Shown piece by piece: positions 8,223 through 19,230 of a stretch of DNA of 64,000 nucleotides (positions are counted from its first letter, which is position 1; each line of letters opens with the position of its first letter). The stretch covers positions 4,216,001-4,280,000 of the forward strand of contig NZ_JBBKTT010000001.1 of assembly GCF_037892425.1 (NCBI RefSeq), written 5' to 3'. Source of the DNA: Lacibacter sp. H375 (lineage in GTDB: Bacteria; Bacteroidota; Bacteroidia; Chitinophagales; Chitinophagaceae). A program made the position numbers and the translations under genes. The notes beneath the pieces were generated by a model. The model had not been told where the DNA came from. It saw nothing but the letters and a program-made list of their open reading frames with translations, and searched no databases.

Positions 8223-8663
8223 TTATTGCAACACCAATTTCCCCCTAATCTCTCCTGATGGATATGCGGCCGATTGTACATTAATATAATAGGCTCCTGC
8301 TTTTAATTCAGCTGCTGCTGATGCATTCATTTGAATGCTGAATGAAAATGGAGAACCTACCACCGCACCAAGCGATGCAACAATTTCACCATTGGCAGAT
8401 GCTGTTCCTTTTTGAACATACCATCCTGTTGGTGTAATACCGGTGTAAGTAAGCGTACCGGAAAATGTTCCTGTACTTGAATTATACTTACCAACAAAAG
8501 TTGCAGTAGCAGTAGATGAATTTGGAGGAGCTTGATTTGCACCTGTACAATTAGCCTTGTACTGTTCTTCGGTTGTGTTTGTTGATTCCTTTTTACAACT
8601 TATAAAACCCGCCGTTAATAAAAATACGGCAGCAACTGCTGCGAGCTTACTTACAATTTTCAT
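8223..8663 (-). CDS. CHRD-domain lipoprotein
   Basis: This is a 146-residue protein whose start at 8663 gives the lipoprotein signal MKIVSKLAAVAAVFLLTAGF followed by ISCKK. After a short linker the CHRD domain is seen: TATATFVGKYNSSTGTFSGTLTYTGI in pattern, ending in YYINVQSAAYPSGEIRGKL. CHRD domains occur in secreted bacterial proteins and in animal chordin; the biochemical role in bacteria is not established. It should be anchored in the periplasm or on the surface. The gene stands alone with its own terminator. Confidence 0.88.
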   Translation of the reverse strand: MKIVSKLAAVAAVFLLTAGFISCKKESTNTTEEQYKANCTGANQAPPNSSTATATFVGKYNSSTGTFSGTLTYTGITPTGWYVQKGTASANGEIVASLGAVVGSPFSFSIQMNASAAAELKAGAYYINVQSAAYPSGEIRGKLVLQ

Positions 8664-8889
8664 AATGTAATGATTTAGATGAATAATACCCTGCATTTCC
8701 AATTACTGTGCCATTGTGCCGTGTATTATTTTCACCAAGCCGCTATTAGGTGAATATCAGGAGAAGAGGAATATTAACCTGGAATGTTAAAATTTAATTA
8801 CCATAATACGTTTAGTATTTGATAGAGAAAAACAGACGCCTGCATTACCTAAGCTACTGGATCAGCGTAAAGTAATAAACAGATAACCT

Positions 8890-9906
8890 TTAACCGATTG
8901 TTTGAAACTGAATATACATACCGGATTGCTCTGCGTTACGAATTTCAACGATGCTTCCTCCATTGTACTCTACCCTGCACTCTATTGCTTTATATTCTTT
9001 TGTATCCGTTGAAAACTTTACAAGGTTTGTTGAAAGCAAACGGATCCCCACTTCGTGCTGCTGAAAAGTAAGGTCAATATAAACAGATACTTCCTGCTTA
9101 TTGTTAATACTCATTTTAATAAAATTCTGTACGATCCTGAATATGGCGAGTTTTTGATCCGGCCCAATTTGTTCAATTGTTTTATCATAACAGATAAATT
9201 CAATTGTAAGCGGATAATGCAACGAAAAATTTTCACAAGTAAGTTCAATTGTTTTTTCAATACCAAATATATCCAGTTCAGAAGGCGTTAGTTCTTCACA
9301 CAGAGAATTGATCTCATCAATAATATCGGTCATCAGTTTATTCACTGTTCTTTCAGATTCACTCAGGTTCTCTTTCTTTTCATCTAATAATATTTTGCAG
9401 GCGGCCAGCCGTTGATTAATATTCTCCCGAAGAATACTTGCAAGGCTGCGGCTTTCGTTTTCTTCTGTATCAATAATGTTTCGCAGAATTTCACGTTTCG
9501 ATTGCATTAACTGCTGCTCGAGTTTCTTCACATATGTTATATCGGCCACGTGTACAAAAAAACCAATCACTTCTCCTGCTTTAATATCAGGTATATAAGT
9601 TGCAAGGGAATGACGGGTGCCTGTACCATTGGGAATGGGTATTTCCCTTTCGAACACTTGCTTTTCGCCAGTTAATACGGCTTTAATATAGGGCAAATTT
9701 TTTTCGTATAAAGGGCCCAACAATTCGCTGATGTGCATTTTATTGATCATTTCCTCCCTCGTTCGGCCAAACCATTCACGATAGGCATTATTGGCAAACC
9801 TACTGATGAGGTCTTTATCCCAATATGCAAGCATTGCAGTTACCTGATCTGAAACCAAAAGGCCAAGCTCATCTAATTTCCGCAGAGAAAAATCTTCTGA
9901 GTTCAT
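8890..9906 (-). CDS. PAS-domain protein with degenerate histidine-kinase core
   Basis: This 338-residue cytoplasmic protein has a PAS domain at about residues 15-130 (AYWDKDLISRFANNAYREWFG) and a coiled segment. A HisKA_3-like helix pair follows at about 135-215. The position expected for the phosphorylated His (usual pattern ER.RIA.ELHD) reads TEENESRSLASILREN, with no His. The C-terminal part (AIFRIVQNFIKMSINN) looks like a HATPase fold, but the G-box motifs are absent. It is probably a catalytically inactive sensor or scaffold. No response regulator is adjacent. Confidence 0.75.
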   Translation of the reverse strand: MNSEDFSLRKLDELGLLVSDQVTAMLAYWDKDLISRFANNAYREWFGRTREEMINKMHISELLGPLYEKNLPYIKAVLTGEKQVFEREIPIPNGTGTRHSLATYIPDIKAGEVIGFFVHVADITYVKKLEQQLMQSKREILRNIIDTEENESRSLASILRENINQRLAACKILLDEKKENLSESERTVNKLMTDIIDEINSLCEELTPSELDIFGIEKTIELTCENFSLHYPLTIEFICYDKTIEQIGPDQKLAIFRIVQNFIKMSINNKQEVSVYIDLTFQQHEVGIRLLSTNLVKFSTDTKEYKAIECRVEYNGGSIVEIRNAEQSGMYIQFQTIG

Positions 9907-10132
9907 GTTTAAATTTTGTAGACTTTGGATAACGAGTGTATTTATTTGGCGCTACCTCTTAAAATACGATACCCGTCAGGGCAAAATAACTGAAAATTAA
10001 AACGCTAAAAAAGATAATTGTTATTGTCATTTATCAAGGTAAATACTTGCAAAATTTGCGGTCTGAGTTATCGAGAATTCGAAAGAAGTATCATATTAAT
10101 ATCCTTGAGTGTTAGCAGACTTGCGAGATATA
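9907..10132. other. Intergenic region, no gene seen
   Basis: I see no coding sequence or recognisable RNA here. It should contain the promoter of the minus-strand PAS gene on its left side. Confidence 0.35.
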
Positions 10133-10175
10133 CTGTAAAAAAAGATCTGGCGTAAACATGGTTCACGCCAGATCT
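10133..10175 (-). terminator. Terminator of the GH97 gene
   Basis: AGATCTGGCGT and ACGCCAGATCT form a perfect 11 bp stem around an 11 nt loop. On the minus strand it is followed by T7. It begins about 25 nt after the GH97 stop. Confidence 0.92.
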
Positions 10176-10199
10176 CAAGAATCAACTGTAAAGCTTAGA

Positions 10200-12446
<2,247 letters not shown>

Positions 12447-12547
12447 TCATCATAGAAAACGTTTGCGGTGTTTAGAAAAAAATGTAGGTATTATTATTGA
12501 TTGCTTTTTCATCAGAACTGTGCAAGATATATTTCAGTTTCCATGAT

Positions 12548-12632
12548 GGCGGCAAATCGGTTTTGCCAGACATCGCCTTTGAAGTAAGAAAGGTCGAGCC
12601 CAACTTGTATAAAACCCAATGTTGGCAGTAGT
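12548..12632 (-). repeat. attC-like cassette end, truncated
   Basis: Directly after the stop of the gene at 12635-12982, the minus strand reads ACTGCCAACATTGGGTTT and then a segment (ACAAGTTGGGCTCGACCTT) that matches the sequence after the neighbouring gene at 13236-13919 over about 60 bp. The 3' half with a GTTRRRY-like box, seen in the other cassette junctions, is not found, so this junction may mark the broken end of the cluster. Confidence 0.4.
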
Positions 12633-12634
12633 TG

Positions 12635-12982
12635 TTATTCCACAATATGCTTAAAGTCCACCAAATGTTTACTCAAAAAAGCTAGGTCGGGAAACCTTTC
12701 TGCATTTTTACTTTTTTCAATTCTAATTGACAATTCCTCCAAATCTTCCCACGAACCAAAACGTGTCCCAAAAAATTTTCCACTAAAGAAGTCTGTCAAA
12801 ACTGGCTTGTGTGGCTCGTAAAAATCAATTACTGTGAGGTCGTAATACTTGTTGAATTTGTTTGAAGTTAAAACTCCCAAATATTTCCCATTGTTACATT
12901 CAATACTTAAACAGTCGCCTTGTCTATACTTAACAAGCTTGCCTTTTATTTTGTCTGATGAAGTCTGTTTGATTTTATTCAT
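12635..12982 (-). CDS. Small unknown protein, possibly Imm26-like
   Basis: This 115-residue protein is predicted cytoplasmic. Its first half (KYRQGDCLSIECNNGKYLGV) resembles the opening of Imm26-type immunity proteins, in which a GD..I.L..GKY..G pattern starts a small beta-rich fold, but the match is by eye and incomplete. It lies between two attC-like junctions with homologous sequences after it and after its upstream neighbour. It could be an immunity protein or an unrelated cassette gene. Confidence 0.55.
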   Translation of the reverse strand: MNKIKQTSSDKIKGKLVKYRQGDCLSIECNNGKYLGVLTSNKFNKYYDLTVIDFYEPHKPVLTDFFSGKFFGTRFGSWEDLEELSIRIEKSKNAERFPDLAFLSKHLVDFKHIVE

Positions 12983-13037
12983 AAGGAGTCACACATTTAT
13001 TTACTTAGAACCGCAAAGCTCGTTTACAATTCCTGCC

Positions 13038-13229
13038 AACGGACGAGGCTTTGTGCAGTTGGGGACTTGACCAACTGTCCGCTGGAACTTAACCTAAACT
13101 TATAAATAAAATCCAAGGTTAGAACTACTGCCCTGCAGAATTACGTTCTCCGAAACCAAAGCTTGGAAATGCACAACCGATCATTGATTCAACGTCCAGC
13201 CCAAATTGCACAAAGCCTGATGTTGTAGG
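13038..13229 (-). repeat. attC-like cassette junction
   Basis: Between the two cassette-like genes the minus strand holds AGGCTTTGTGCAATTTGGG, complementary with few mismatches to CCCCAACTGCACAAAGCCT about 100 nt later. The 3' arm ends CCGTTGGCAGG, directly upstream of the next gene. The 3' arm is nearly the same as that of the junctions at 43380 and 48463 (CCCAAC-TGCACAAAGCCCTGCCCGTTA), tying the two clusters together. Confidence 0.5.
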
Positions 13230-13235
13230 TAGTTT

Positions 13236-13919
13236 TTATTTTTCGTATGTTATTAGAAAATATTTATTCCCACTTTTAAATGGGTTTGGTCTAAATAAAG
13301 AAATTTTATTTTTATCCGCTTTAAATTTGAAGCCTCCTTTTTTTGTCTGTAGAATACTTTCGTAAACTTCTTTATTCTTACCTTTTATCAGTTCAATTTG
13401 ATAATTAAAATTATTATCAATTTTCAATCCAATTGTAATGTAACCATTCCTCGCAATCGTTATAGAGTCAATTTTGTCAGCTTCAAATTGCTTTATCAAC
13501 GTTTTTTGGTTTAGTAGAATTTGTCGTCCAAATATTACATTTTTATTCTTGTCGTATAAAATTAATGATGCCAAATCTTTTGATGTATCGAAGGCATTTA
13601 CTAGAAAGAATATTGCGTCCTCTTTTTTTCTTTCACTTGTAGAAAACCTGATGCTATGTATTTCAATATCCGGTTCAATAATGATTTTATTCCGTTTTAT
13701 TTTATAAGTCCCACTTGCTTCGTATTCATCATAAAGACCTCCACAACAGAGTAGTCGAAAATAAACACTATCATTTTCAAAGCGTAAATACTCGTCTTTG
13801 TTTTTATATGTCCCAATAAAGGATTGTCCTATTGAGTGCAAAGAGATAATAATAAATACTAAGAAAAGGGAAATTGAGAGAAAAGCAAATTGGTGTATTT
13901 GGAATTTCTTGAGGCTCAT
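13236..13919 (-). CDS. Unknown exported or membrane-anchored protein
   Basis: This 227-residue protein has one hydrophobic N-terminal segment (FAFLSISLFLVFIIISLHSIG), either a signal peptide or an anchor, followed by GTYKNKDEYLRFENDSVYFRL and a Lys-rich, beta-looking body. I do not recognise a family. The gene is visibly more AT-rich than the flanking S9 peptidase and GH97 genes and is followed by an attC-like palindrome, so it looks like an acquired cassette. Confidence 0.6.
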   Translation of the reverse strand: MSLKKFQIHQFAFLSISLFLVFIIISLHSIGQSFIGTYKNKDEYLRFENDSVYFRLLCCGGLYDEYEASGTYKIKRNKIIIEPDIEIHSIRFSTSERKKEDAIFFLVNAFDTSKDLASLILYDKNKNVIFGRQILLNQKTLIKQFEADKIDSITIARNGYITIGLKIDNNFNYQIELIKGKNKEVYESILQTKKGGFKFKADKNKISLFRPNPFKSGNKYFLITYEK

Positions 13920-14055
13920 TATTTTTAAGAATAGTGTCAGAAAGAAGTAATGTCAATTTGAACGGTCAGCAAATTACGCACAACACCTAAATATACGCAC
14001 CTTCTTGTTTAAATAATCATCACCTTTGAATCAAATTTTCACCAAACGTATCAAT

Positions 14056-14092
14056 CAAAAAATCGGGCATAAACTTTCGTTCATGCCCGACT
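14056..14092 (-). terminator. Terminator of the S9 peptidase gene
   Basis: TCGGGCAT and ATGCCCGA pair around an 11 nt loop and on the minus strand are followed by T6. It starts about 25 nt after the peptidase stop. Confidence 0.9.
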
Positions 14093-14115
14093 CATTATTC
14101 ATTTCTAATCATTCA

Positions 14116-16524
14116 TCACTTCTTCCCCTTCACGTATTTCTCCAGCCACATATGTTCTTCCCACAACAGGTGAAGAATGTTTTCTTTACCACGGTAACCA
14201 TGTGCTTCGTAAGGTAAGCTTACATAACGCACATTACCACCATTACCTTTCAATGCCTGGAACATACGCTCACTTTGAATGGGATAAGTTCCTGTATTAT
14301 CATCTGTATCACCATGCACCAATAAGATCGGTGTTTTGATCTTTTGTGCATAGCTGAACGGACTCATATCAAAATATAATTGCGGAGCCTGCCAATACGT
14401 ACGGTCTTCATTCTGGAAACTGAACGGCGTAAGTGTACGGTTATATGCACCGCTGCGTGCAATACCGCCTTTGAACCAATTGGTATGCGACAATAAATGC
14501 GCTGTCATAAACGCACCATAACTATGACCACCAACGCCCACACGTGTGCTATCGCCCACACCCATTGCCGCTAATTTATCAATAGCTGCTCTTGCATTTA
14601 ATTTCAACTGATCAATAAAATCATCGTTTGGTTTTTTCTCCGGGTTTGTACTCACGATCGGCATCTCTGCAGCATCTAATACAGCATAACCTTGCGTTAC
14701 CCAAAAGATTGGGCTTCCCCAACTGATTCTTGTAAATGTATTTTTTGAACCACGCACCTGCGCTGCATCACGTGCATTGGTGAACTCACGTGGATAAGCC
14801 CACATCAACACTGGCAAAGGACCATCTTTCTTTACATCATATCCTTTCGGTAAATAAAGATTACCGGTAAGATCAACACCATCGGCACGCTTGTAAGAGA
14901 TCTTTTGCACACTCACACCTTCAAGTTGCGGATATGGATTTTTAAAATCGGTGATCTGCTTTCCACCTCCAGGTACAATTCCCTTTAATGTTTTCATGTG
15001 ATAGTTAGGAACAACAGTTTGTGTTTCCTTACGTGTAAGAACAGTGAGACTGTTACGATCAAGCACTTCCATCACCATTTCATATTCATCTTCTTTGCAA
15101 CGCCAGATGATCTCATTCTTTTTTGTTGCCAGATCGAAATAAGCAAGGAATGGAAGATCACCTTTTGGTGATGCACCTGTTGTATTATTCATCAAGAGCT
15201 TACCGTCCTTCGGGATCACCACATCACGACCATAACTGTTTTTTTCTGTTACAGGTGAACCGGGATTATTGTAGAGGTCAGTCATACTGCGTTCCATCAG
15301 CAATTCCATTTCACCTGTTGAAGGATTCCAACGACTCATACGACCGATCACTTTGCTGCGAAGCATTTCCTGTACAATAGCAAATGTGCTGTTGCCCCAT
15401 GTAACACCACCGTAACGCATTTTTGTTTTAAACAATTCTTTTGGCTGTGCAGTAAATGGAGCTGCTAATGCATACACAGCATCACGAAACTCTGCTGTGT
15501 TTTTTATTAAACCACCATCCAGTGCTTTACACCAAACAATTGTTGCTGCTTCATCATCACGCCACTCAATACTGCGGGGAACATCAGCCACATTATCATT
15601 ACCACCGGGTGCTGTTTCCGAGGAAGGAATCTTCGCCAGTTCTTTAATTAACTTACCGGCTGCATCATGAATAGTTACTGTTGTATTAAATCCATTTGCA
15701 GGAACTACATAAGAGAATGGTTTGTTGATGGTGCGAACCAATAAATATTTTTTATCGGGAGAAGCACTGATAAAACTATAGATCGCAGGTTGATTGATCT
15801 TTGTTTCAACGCCGTTTACATTCTTCACCAATTGTGAGGTAGCAAAGAATTCAAACAGCTGTTCATCATAAGGCGATTTGATCATATCCTGAAAAGTAGG
15901 TCGTGGTGATGCGCTGCCATAACTTTCTTGTACTGTAGGACCTTTTGGTGTAATGGGACGTTTCGGCATTGCAGCCGGAGATTTTGTTGCTGTTTTGTAC
16001 AACAGTGTGTTATCATCTAACCAACTGAATGCAGCACCTAACACCACATTCAAAGCTGTCTTGTTTACTTTGGTTGCCTTTTGCGTTGCAATATCTACAA
16101 CATACAAATCAACAATTGATCCAGTACTGTTGGTAAATGCAAACTTCTTTTCATTTGGACTCCACGATACCGAATTTGCCAACAGGTTGGCAGGTAAGCC
16201 CGCAATTTTGTATTCTTTACCCGAAGCAATATTCTTCAGTGTAAAGTTGTTGATGTAATTCTGGCGGCTTTGTGAAAAATTAGCCGGGTTAATACGTAAA
16301 CCGGCAACTCTTACTTCAGGCTGGCCAAGTTCATCAACCAGTGGATACATATTTCGTTCGATCAACAACATCCATTGGCCTTTGCTATCAACACTCACCG
16401 TGGGTGTTGGTTTTGCCAACGCAAGGTCCATAATGTCTTTTGGAGGAAGTTGATAATTGACCGCATCCTGCGCAAACAGGTTAAACGAAATGAAAAATGC
16501 GAACAAAAGGGATAATTTTCTCAT
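14116..16524 (-). CDS. Secreted S9-family serine peptidase
   Basis: This 802-residue protein has a signal peptide (MRKLSLLFAFFISFNLFAQ). A beta-propeller-like N-terminal part spans about 40-530 and an alpha/beta-hydrolase peptidase domain ends the protein. The nucleophile Ser is in VGGHSYGAFM, the Asp in LVHGDTDDNTG and the His in PYEAHGYRGKEN, the order of prolyl-oligopeptidase family members. The GGHSYGAFM form is that of glutamyl/dipeptidyl aminopeptidase-like S9 proteins. It probably degrades peptides in the periplasm. The gene is monocistronic with its own terminator. Confidence 0.93.
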   Translation of the reverse strand: MRKLSLLFAFFISFNLFAQDAVNYQLPPKDIMDLALAKPTPTVSVDSKGQWMLLIERNMYPLVDELGQPEVRVAGLRINPANFSQSRQNYINNFTLKNIASGKEYKIAGLPANLLANSVSWSPNEKKFAFTNSTGSIVDLYVVDIATQKATKVNKTALNVVLGAAFSWLDDNTLLYKTATKSPAAMPKRPITPKGPTVQESYGSASPRPTFQDMIKSPYDEQLFEFFATSQLVKNVNGVETKINQPAIYSFISASPDKKYLLVRTINKPFSYVVPANGFNTTVTIHDAAGKLIKELAKIPSSETAPGGNDNVADVPRSIEWRDDEAATIVWCKALDGGLIKNTAEFRDAVYALAAPFTAQPKELFKTKMRYGGVTWGNSTFAIVQEMLRSKVIGRMSRWNPSTGEMELLMERSMTDLYNNPGSPVTEKNSYGRDVVIPKDGKLLMNNTTGASPKGDLPFLAYFDLATKKNEIIWRCKEDEYEMVMEVLDRNSLTVLTRKETQTVVPNYHMKTLKGIVPGGGKQITDFKNPYPQLEGVSVQKISYKRADGVDLTGNLYLPKGYDVKKDGPLPVLMWAYPREFTNARDAAQVRGSKNTFTRISWGSPIFWVTQGYAVLDAAEMPIVSTNPEKKPNDDFIDQLKLNARAAIDKLAAMGVGDSTRVGVGGHSYGAFMTAHLLSHTNWFKGGIARSGAYNRTLTPFSFQNEDRTYWQAPQLYFDMSPFSYAQKIKTPILLVHGDTDDNTGTYPIQSERMFQALKGNGGNVRYVSLPYEAHGYRGKENILHLLWEEHMWLEKYVKGKK

Positions 16525-16735
16525 GCGTACAAGTATTTAGTGATTTACGTATTACAGTCACCTGTTTGGGTAGAAACATGATACAAATGACTGTTTGTTC
16601 AGGAGTGTCGAATGTACTGATAGCACATCATTCTGAGCAACCGTTCAACAAATTGTTTGTACTGTCAAGTGTTCTGTTGAACTACATGGAGGCACAATGC
16701 TAACACTCGTGAACAATAAGCATTTCAATAAAATA

Positions 16736-16766
16736 TTTGTGCTTTCAGTTTCAGCCCTTATTTTTG
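16736..16766 (+). promoter_or_regulatory. Promoter of the his operon
   Basis: TTTG at 16736-16739 and TATTTTTG at 16759-16766 are separated by exactly 19 nt, a full match to the Bacteroidota consensus TTTG-N19-TANNTTTG. Transcription should begin about 16770-16773, essentially at the ATG of the leader peptide. Confidence 0.85.
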
Positions 16767-16770
16767 CGCC

Positions 16771-16821
16771 ATGATTTTAAACGCACATACACATCATCAC
16801 CATACTTGCCCAAACAGGTAA
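16771..16821 (+). CDS. hisL: his operon leader peptide
   Basis: This is a 16-residue ORF, MILNAHTHHHHTCPNR, with five His codons within seven codons (CAT ACA CAT CAT CAC CAT), followed by TAA. It lies between the promoter and a terminator hairpin upstream of hisG, as in classical histidine attenuation. The symbol hisL is used by analogy with enterobacteria. The predicted transcription start is so close to the ATG that the leader may be translated from a leaderless message. Confidence 0.88.
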   Translation: MILNAHTHHHHTCPNR

Positions 16822-16880
16822 GCCAGATGATGCGTTGTGTATAACGATAGTAGAGGGCTTACGGAAGTAGGCCTTTTTTT
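16804..16880 (+). promoter_or_regulatory. Histidine transcription attenuator
   Basis: Three alternative pairings are readable. Segments 1:2 are CTTGCC (16805-16810) with GGTAAG (16817-16822). Segments 2:3, the antiterminator, are GTAAGCC (16818-16824) with GGCTTAC (16856-16862), perfect over 7 bp. Segments 3:4, the terminator, are GGCTTAC with GTAGGCC (16867-16873) closed by a GGAA tetraloop and followed by T7 (16874-16880). Ribosome stalling at the His codons would block segment 1 and favour the antiterminator, so hisG is expressed when charged tRNA-His is scarce. Confidence 0.87.
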
Positions 16881-16915
16881 ATTGCCTGAACTGAAACAAA
16901 CGAACTAAAGTAAAT

Positions 16916-17833
16916 ATGATGCAGGAAAAAAAATACACCCCGCTCAGCGAAATAAGCGGAGGTAATGCAGAAAAACCATCGAAGCTCAAAATTGCGATTC
17001 AGAAGAGTGGACGATTGTATGATGATTCCGTAAAACTGTTGAACGAATGCGGTATTGAACTACGCAATGTAAAAGACCGTTTGAAAACAGAAAGCGATAC
17101 ATTCCCGATGGAAGTATTCTTTTTACGTGATGATGATATACCGCAATATGTAGAAGATGGTGTTGCTGATATTGGCATTGTGGGTGAAAATGTATTGTTT
17201 GAAAAAAACAAAAAAGCTGAGATCGTTGAGAAGCTTGGCTTTGGTAAATGCCGTTTGAGTCTGGCTATACCACGCAGCGAAACTTATCAAGGTGTGCAAA
17301 GTCTCGATGGCAAACGTATTGCCACCAGTTATCCTTTTTTGGTGAATGAGTTTTTAAAGAAGAACAATATCAGTGGTGAAGTACATGAGATCAGTGGCAG
17401 TGTGGAAATTGCACCGGGTATTGGCTTGGCTGATGTGGTGGTTGATCTGGTAAGCAGTGGTTCTACCCTTTTCATGAATGGGTTGAAAGAAGTAGAAACA
17501 ATTTTACAATCGCAATCAGTGTTGATCAAAAACAACAAACTGAATAAAGAACAGGAAATCTTACTGGATAAATTATTGTTCCGCATTAAAGCTGTTAAGA
17601 AAGCGAAGCGTAACAAATATGTGTTGATGAATGCACCAAACGAAAAGTTGAATGAGATCATTGCGCTGCTTCCGGGTATGCGTAGCCCGACAGTATTGCC
17701 ATTGGCAGAAGGCGGCTGGAGCAGCGTACACAGTGTATTGAGCGAAGATGAGTTCTGGGAAAAAATCGAACAATTGAAAGCGGCAGGTGCTGAAGGTATA
17801 TTGGTGGTGCCGATTGAGAAGATGGTGATGTAA
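16916..17833 (+). CDS. hisG: ATP phosphoribosyltransferase (long form)
   Basis: This 305-residue enzyme catalyses the first step of histidine synthesis, joining ATP and PRPP. It shows LKIAIQKSGRLYDDSVKLL at the start of the catalytic fold, ADIGIVGENVLFE, and the PRPP-binding region ADVVVDLVSSGSTL. The C-terminal 90 residues (NAPNEKLNEIIALLPG to EGILVVPIEKM) form the regulatory domain of long-form HisG, so it should be inhibited directly by histidine. Two adjacent ATGs at 16916 and 16919 are possible starts. It is the first gene of the operon, 36 bp after the attenuator. Confidence 0.95.
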   Translation: MMQEKKYTPLSEISGGNAEKPSKLKIAIQKSGRLYDDSVKLLNECGIELRNVKDRLKTESDTFPMEVFFLRDDDIPQYVEDGVADIGIVGENVLFEKNKKAEIVEKLGFGKCRLSLAIPRSETYQGVQSLDGKRIATSYPFLVNEFLKKNNISGEVHEISGSVEIAPGIGLADVVVDLVSSGSTLFMNGLKEVETILQSQSVLIKNNKLNKEQEILLDKLLFRIKAVKKAKRNKYVLMNAPNEKLNEIIALLPGMRSPTVLPLAEGGWSSVHSVLSEDEFWEKIEQLKAAGAEGILVVPIEKMVM

Positions 17834-17882
17834 GGCAATTTGAAAATTTGATGATTGTGAAATTTGAAAATGAAAAAAGAGA

Positions 17883-19157
17883 ATGCAGATCATAAAACAT
17901 CCAAAGAAAAGTGAGTGGAGCAGGTTGCTCAAACGTCCGGCAATTGAATCGTTGTCGCTGGAAGCAAGCGTAACAAATATCCTTCACCAGGTAAAAGCAA
18001 GTGGTGATGAAGCATTGAAACGTTTCGCCACTATTTATGATAAAGTCTCAGTGACTGAATTATTGGTTTCAAAAGAAGAGATCGATGCAGCTGCTGCAAC
18101 TATCAGTAATGAGTTGAAAGATGCTATTGCTCTTGCAAAAAAGAATATTGAAACGTTTCATGCGAAACAGGTAAGTGCTGTTGAGAAAGTGGAAACCATG
18201 CTCGGTGTTGTTTGCTGGCGTAAATCAGTAGCTATTGAAAAAGTGGGCTTGTATATTCCCGGTGGTACCGCTCCCCTGTTCTCTACAATTTTAATGTTAA
18301 GCATCCCTGCAAAAATTGCAGGATGCAAAGAAATTATTTTGTGTACACCTCCAGGTAAAGATGGAAAGATCAATGCTGCCATTTTATATACAGCGAAACT
18401 GGTTGGTATCACAAAAATATTCAAGACAGGTGGTGCACAGGCAATTGCTGCCATGGCTTATGGTACAGAATCCGTTCCACAGGTATATAAAATTTTCGGC
18501 CCGGGTAATCAATATGTAACCTGTGCCAAACAGTTAGTACAAAAAGATGGTGTTGCCATTGATATGCCTGCCGGACCAAGCGAAGTATGTGTGATGGCTG
18601 ATGATACAGCCAATGCATCTTTTGTTGCTGCTGATCTGTTGTCGCAGGCAGAACATGGTGTTGATTCGCAGGTGTTGCTGGTGAGCACTTCAGAAGCAAT
18701 GATCAACGAAGTATTGATCGAGACTGCAAAACAACTGGAACAATTACCACGTAAAGAATTTGCTGCAAAAGCATTGGAGAACAGTAAAGCAATCCTTCTA
18801 CACAGCACAACAGAAATGATCGAATTAGTGAATGAATATGCTGCGGAACATCTCATCATCAGTTGTAAAGACGACGAAGCAATAGCAGAACAGATCATCA
18901 ATGCAGGTTCTATCTTCCTTGGCAATTATTCACCTGAAAGTGTAGGTGATTATGCCAGCGGCACCAATCATACGTTGCCTACCAACGGATATGCAAAAGC
19001 ATACAGCGGTGTAAGCGTTGACAGCTTTGTGAAGAAGATCACTTACCAAAAATTAAGCAAAGAAGGTTTACAGAATATTGGCAAGGCAGTTGAACTGATG
19101 GCGGAAGCGGAAGGATTAGAGGCGCATGCGAATGCAGTGAGAAAGAGAAGCCAATAG
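17883..19157 (+). CDS. hisD: Histidinol dehydrogenase
   Basis: This 424-residue cytosolic enzyme oxidises L-histidinol to L-histidine in two NAD-dependent steps. Family motifs are clear: VGLYIPGGTAPLFST, IFGPGNQYVTCAK, DMPAGPSEVCVMAD, the zinc-ligand region LLSQAEHGVDSQV (Gln and His), and VGDYASGTNHTLPT (Asp). The length is normal for HisD. It follows hisG after 49 bp on the same strand. Confidence 0.96.
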   Translation: MQIIKHPKKSEWSRLLKRPAIESLSLEASVTNILHQVKASGDEALKRFATIYDKVSVTELLVSKEEIDAAAATISNELKDAIALAKKNIETFHAKQVSAVEKVETMLGVVCWRKSVAIEKVGLYIPGGTAPLFSTILMLSIPAKIAGCKEIILCTPPGKDGKINAAILYTAKLVGITKIFKTGGAQAIAAMAYGTESVPQVYKIFGPGNQYVTCAKQLVQKDGVAIDMPAGPSEVCVMADDTANASFVAADLLSQAEHGVDSQVLLVSTSEAMINEVLIETAKQLEQLPRKEFAAKALENSKAILLHSTTEMIELVNEYAAEHLIISCKDDEAIAEQIINAGSIFLGNYSPESVGDYASGTNHTLPTNGYAKAYSGVSVDSFVKKITYQKLSKEGLQNIGKAVELMAEAEGLEAHANAVRKRSQ

Positions 19158-19230
19158 TTGATAGCCGATAGTTCATAGTGAATACAAAACACGCAACATT
19201 CACCATTGACCATTCACAATCCACCATAAC
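19158..19230 (+). other. hisD-hisC spacer with short imperfect repeats
   Basis: The 73 bp spacer contains repeated ATTCACCATT / ACCATTCACAATCC-like words and ATAGTTGATAGCCGATAGTT. No gene is present. The simple direct repeats may come from slippage. Confidence 0.4.

Noticed and set aside
19158-19230. Regulatory repeats between hisD and hisC
   Set aside because: The repeated words are short and irregular; simple slippage is enough to explain them.
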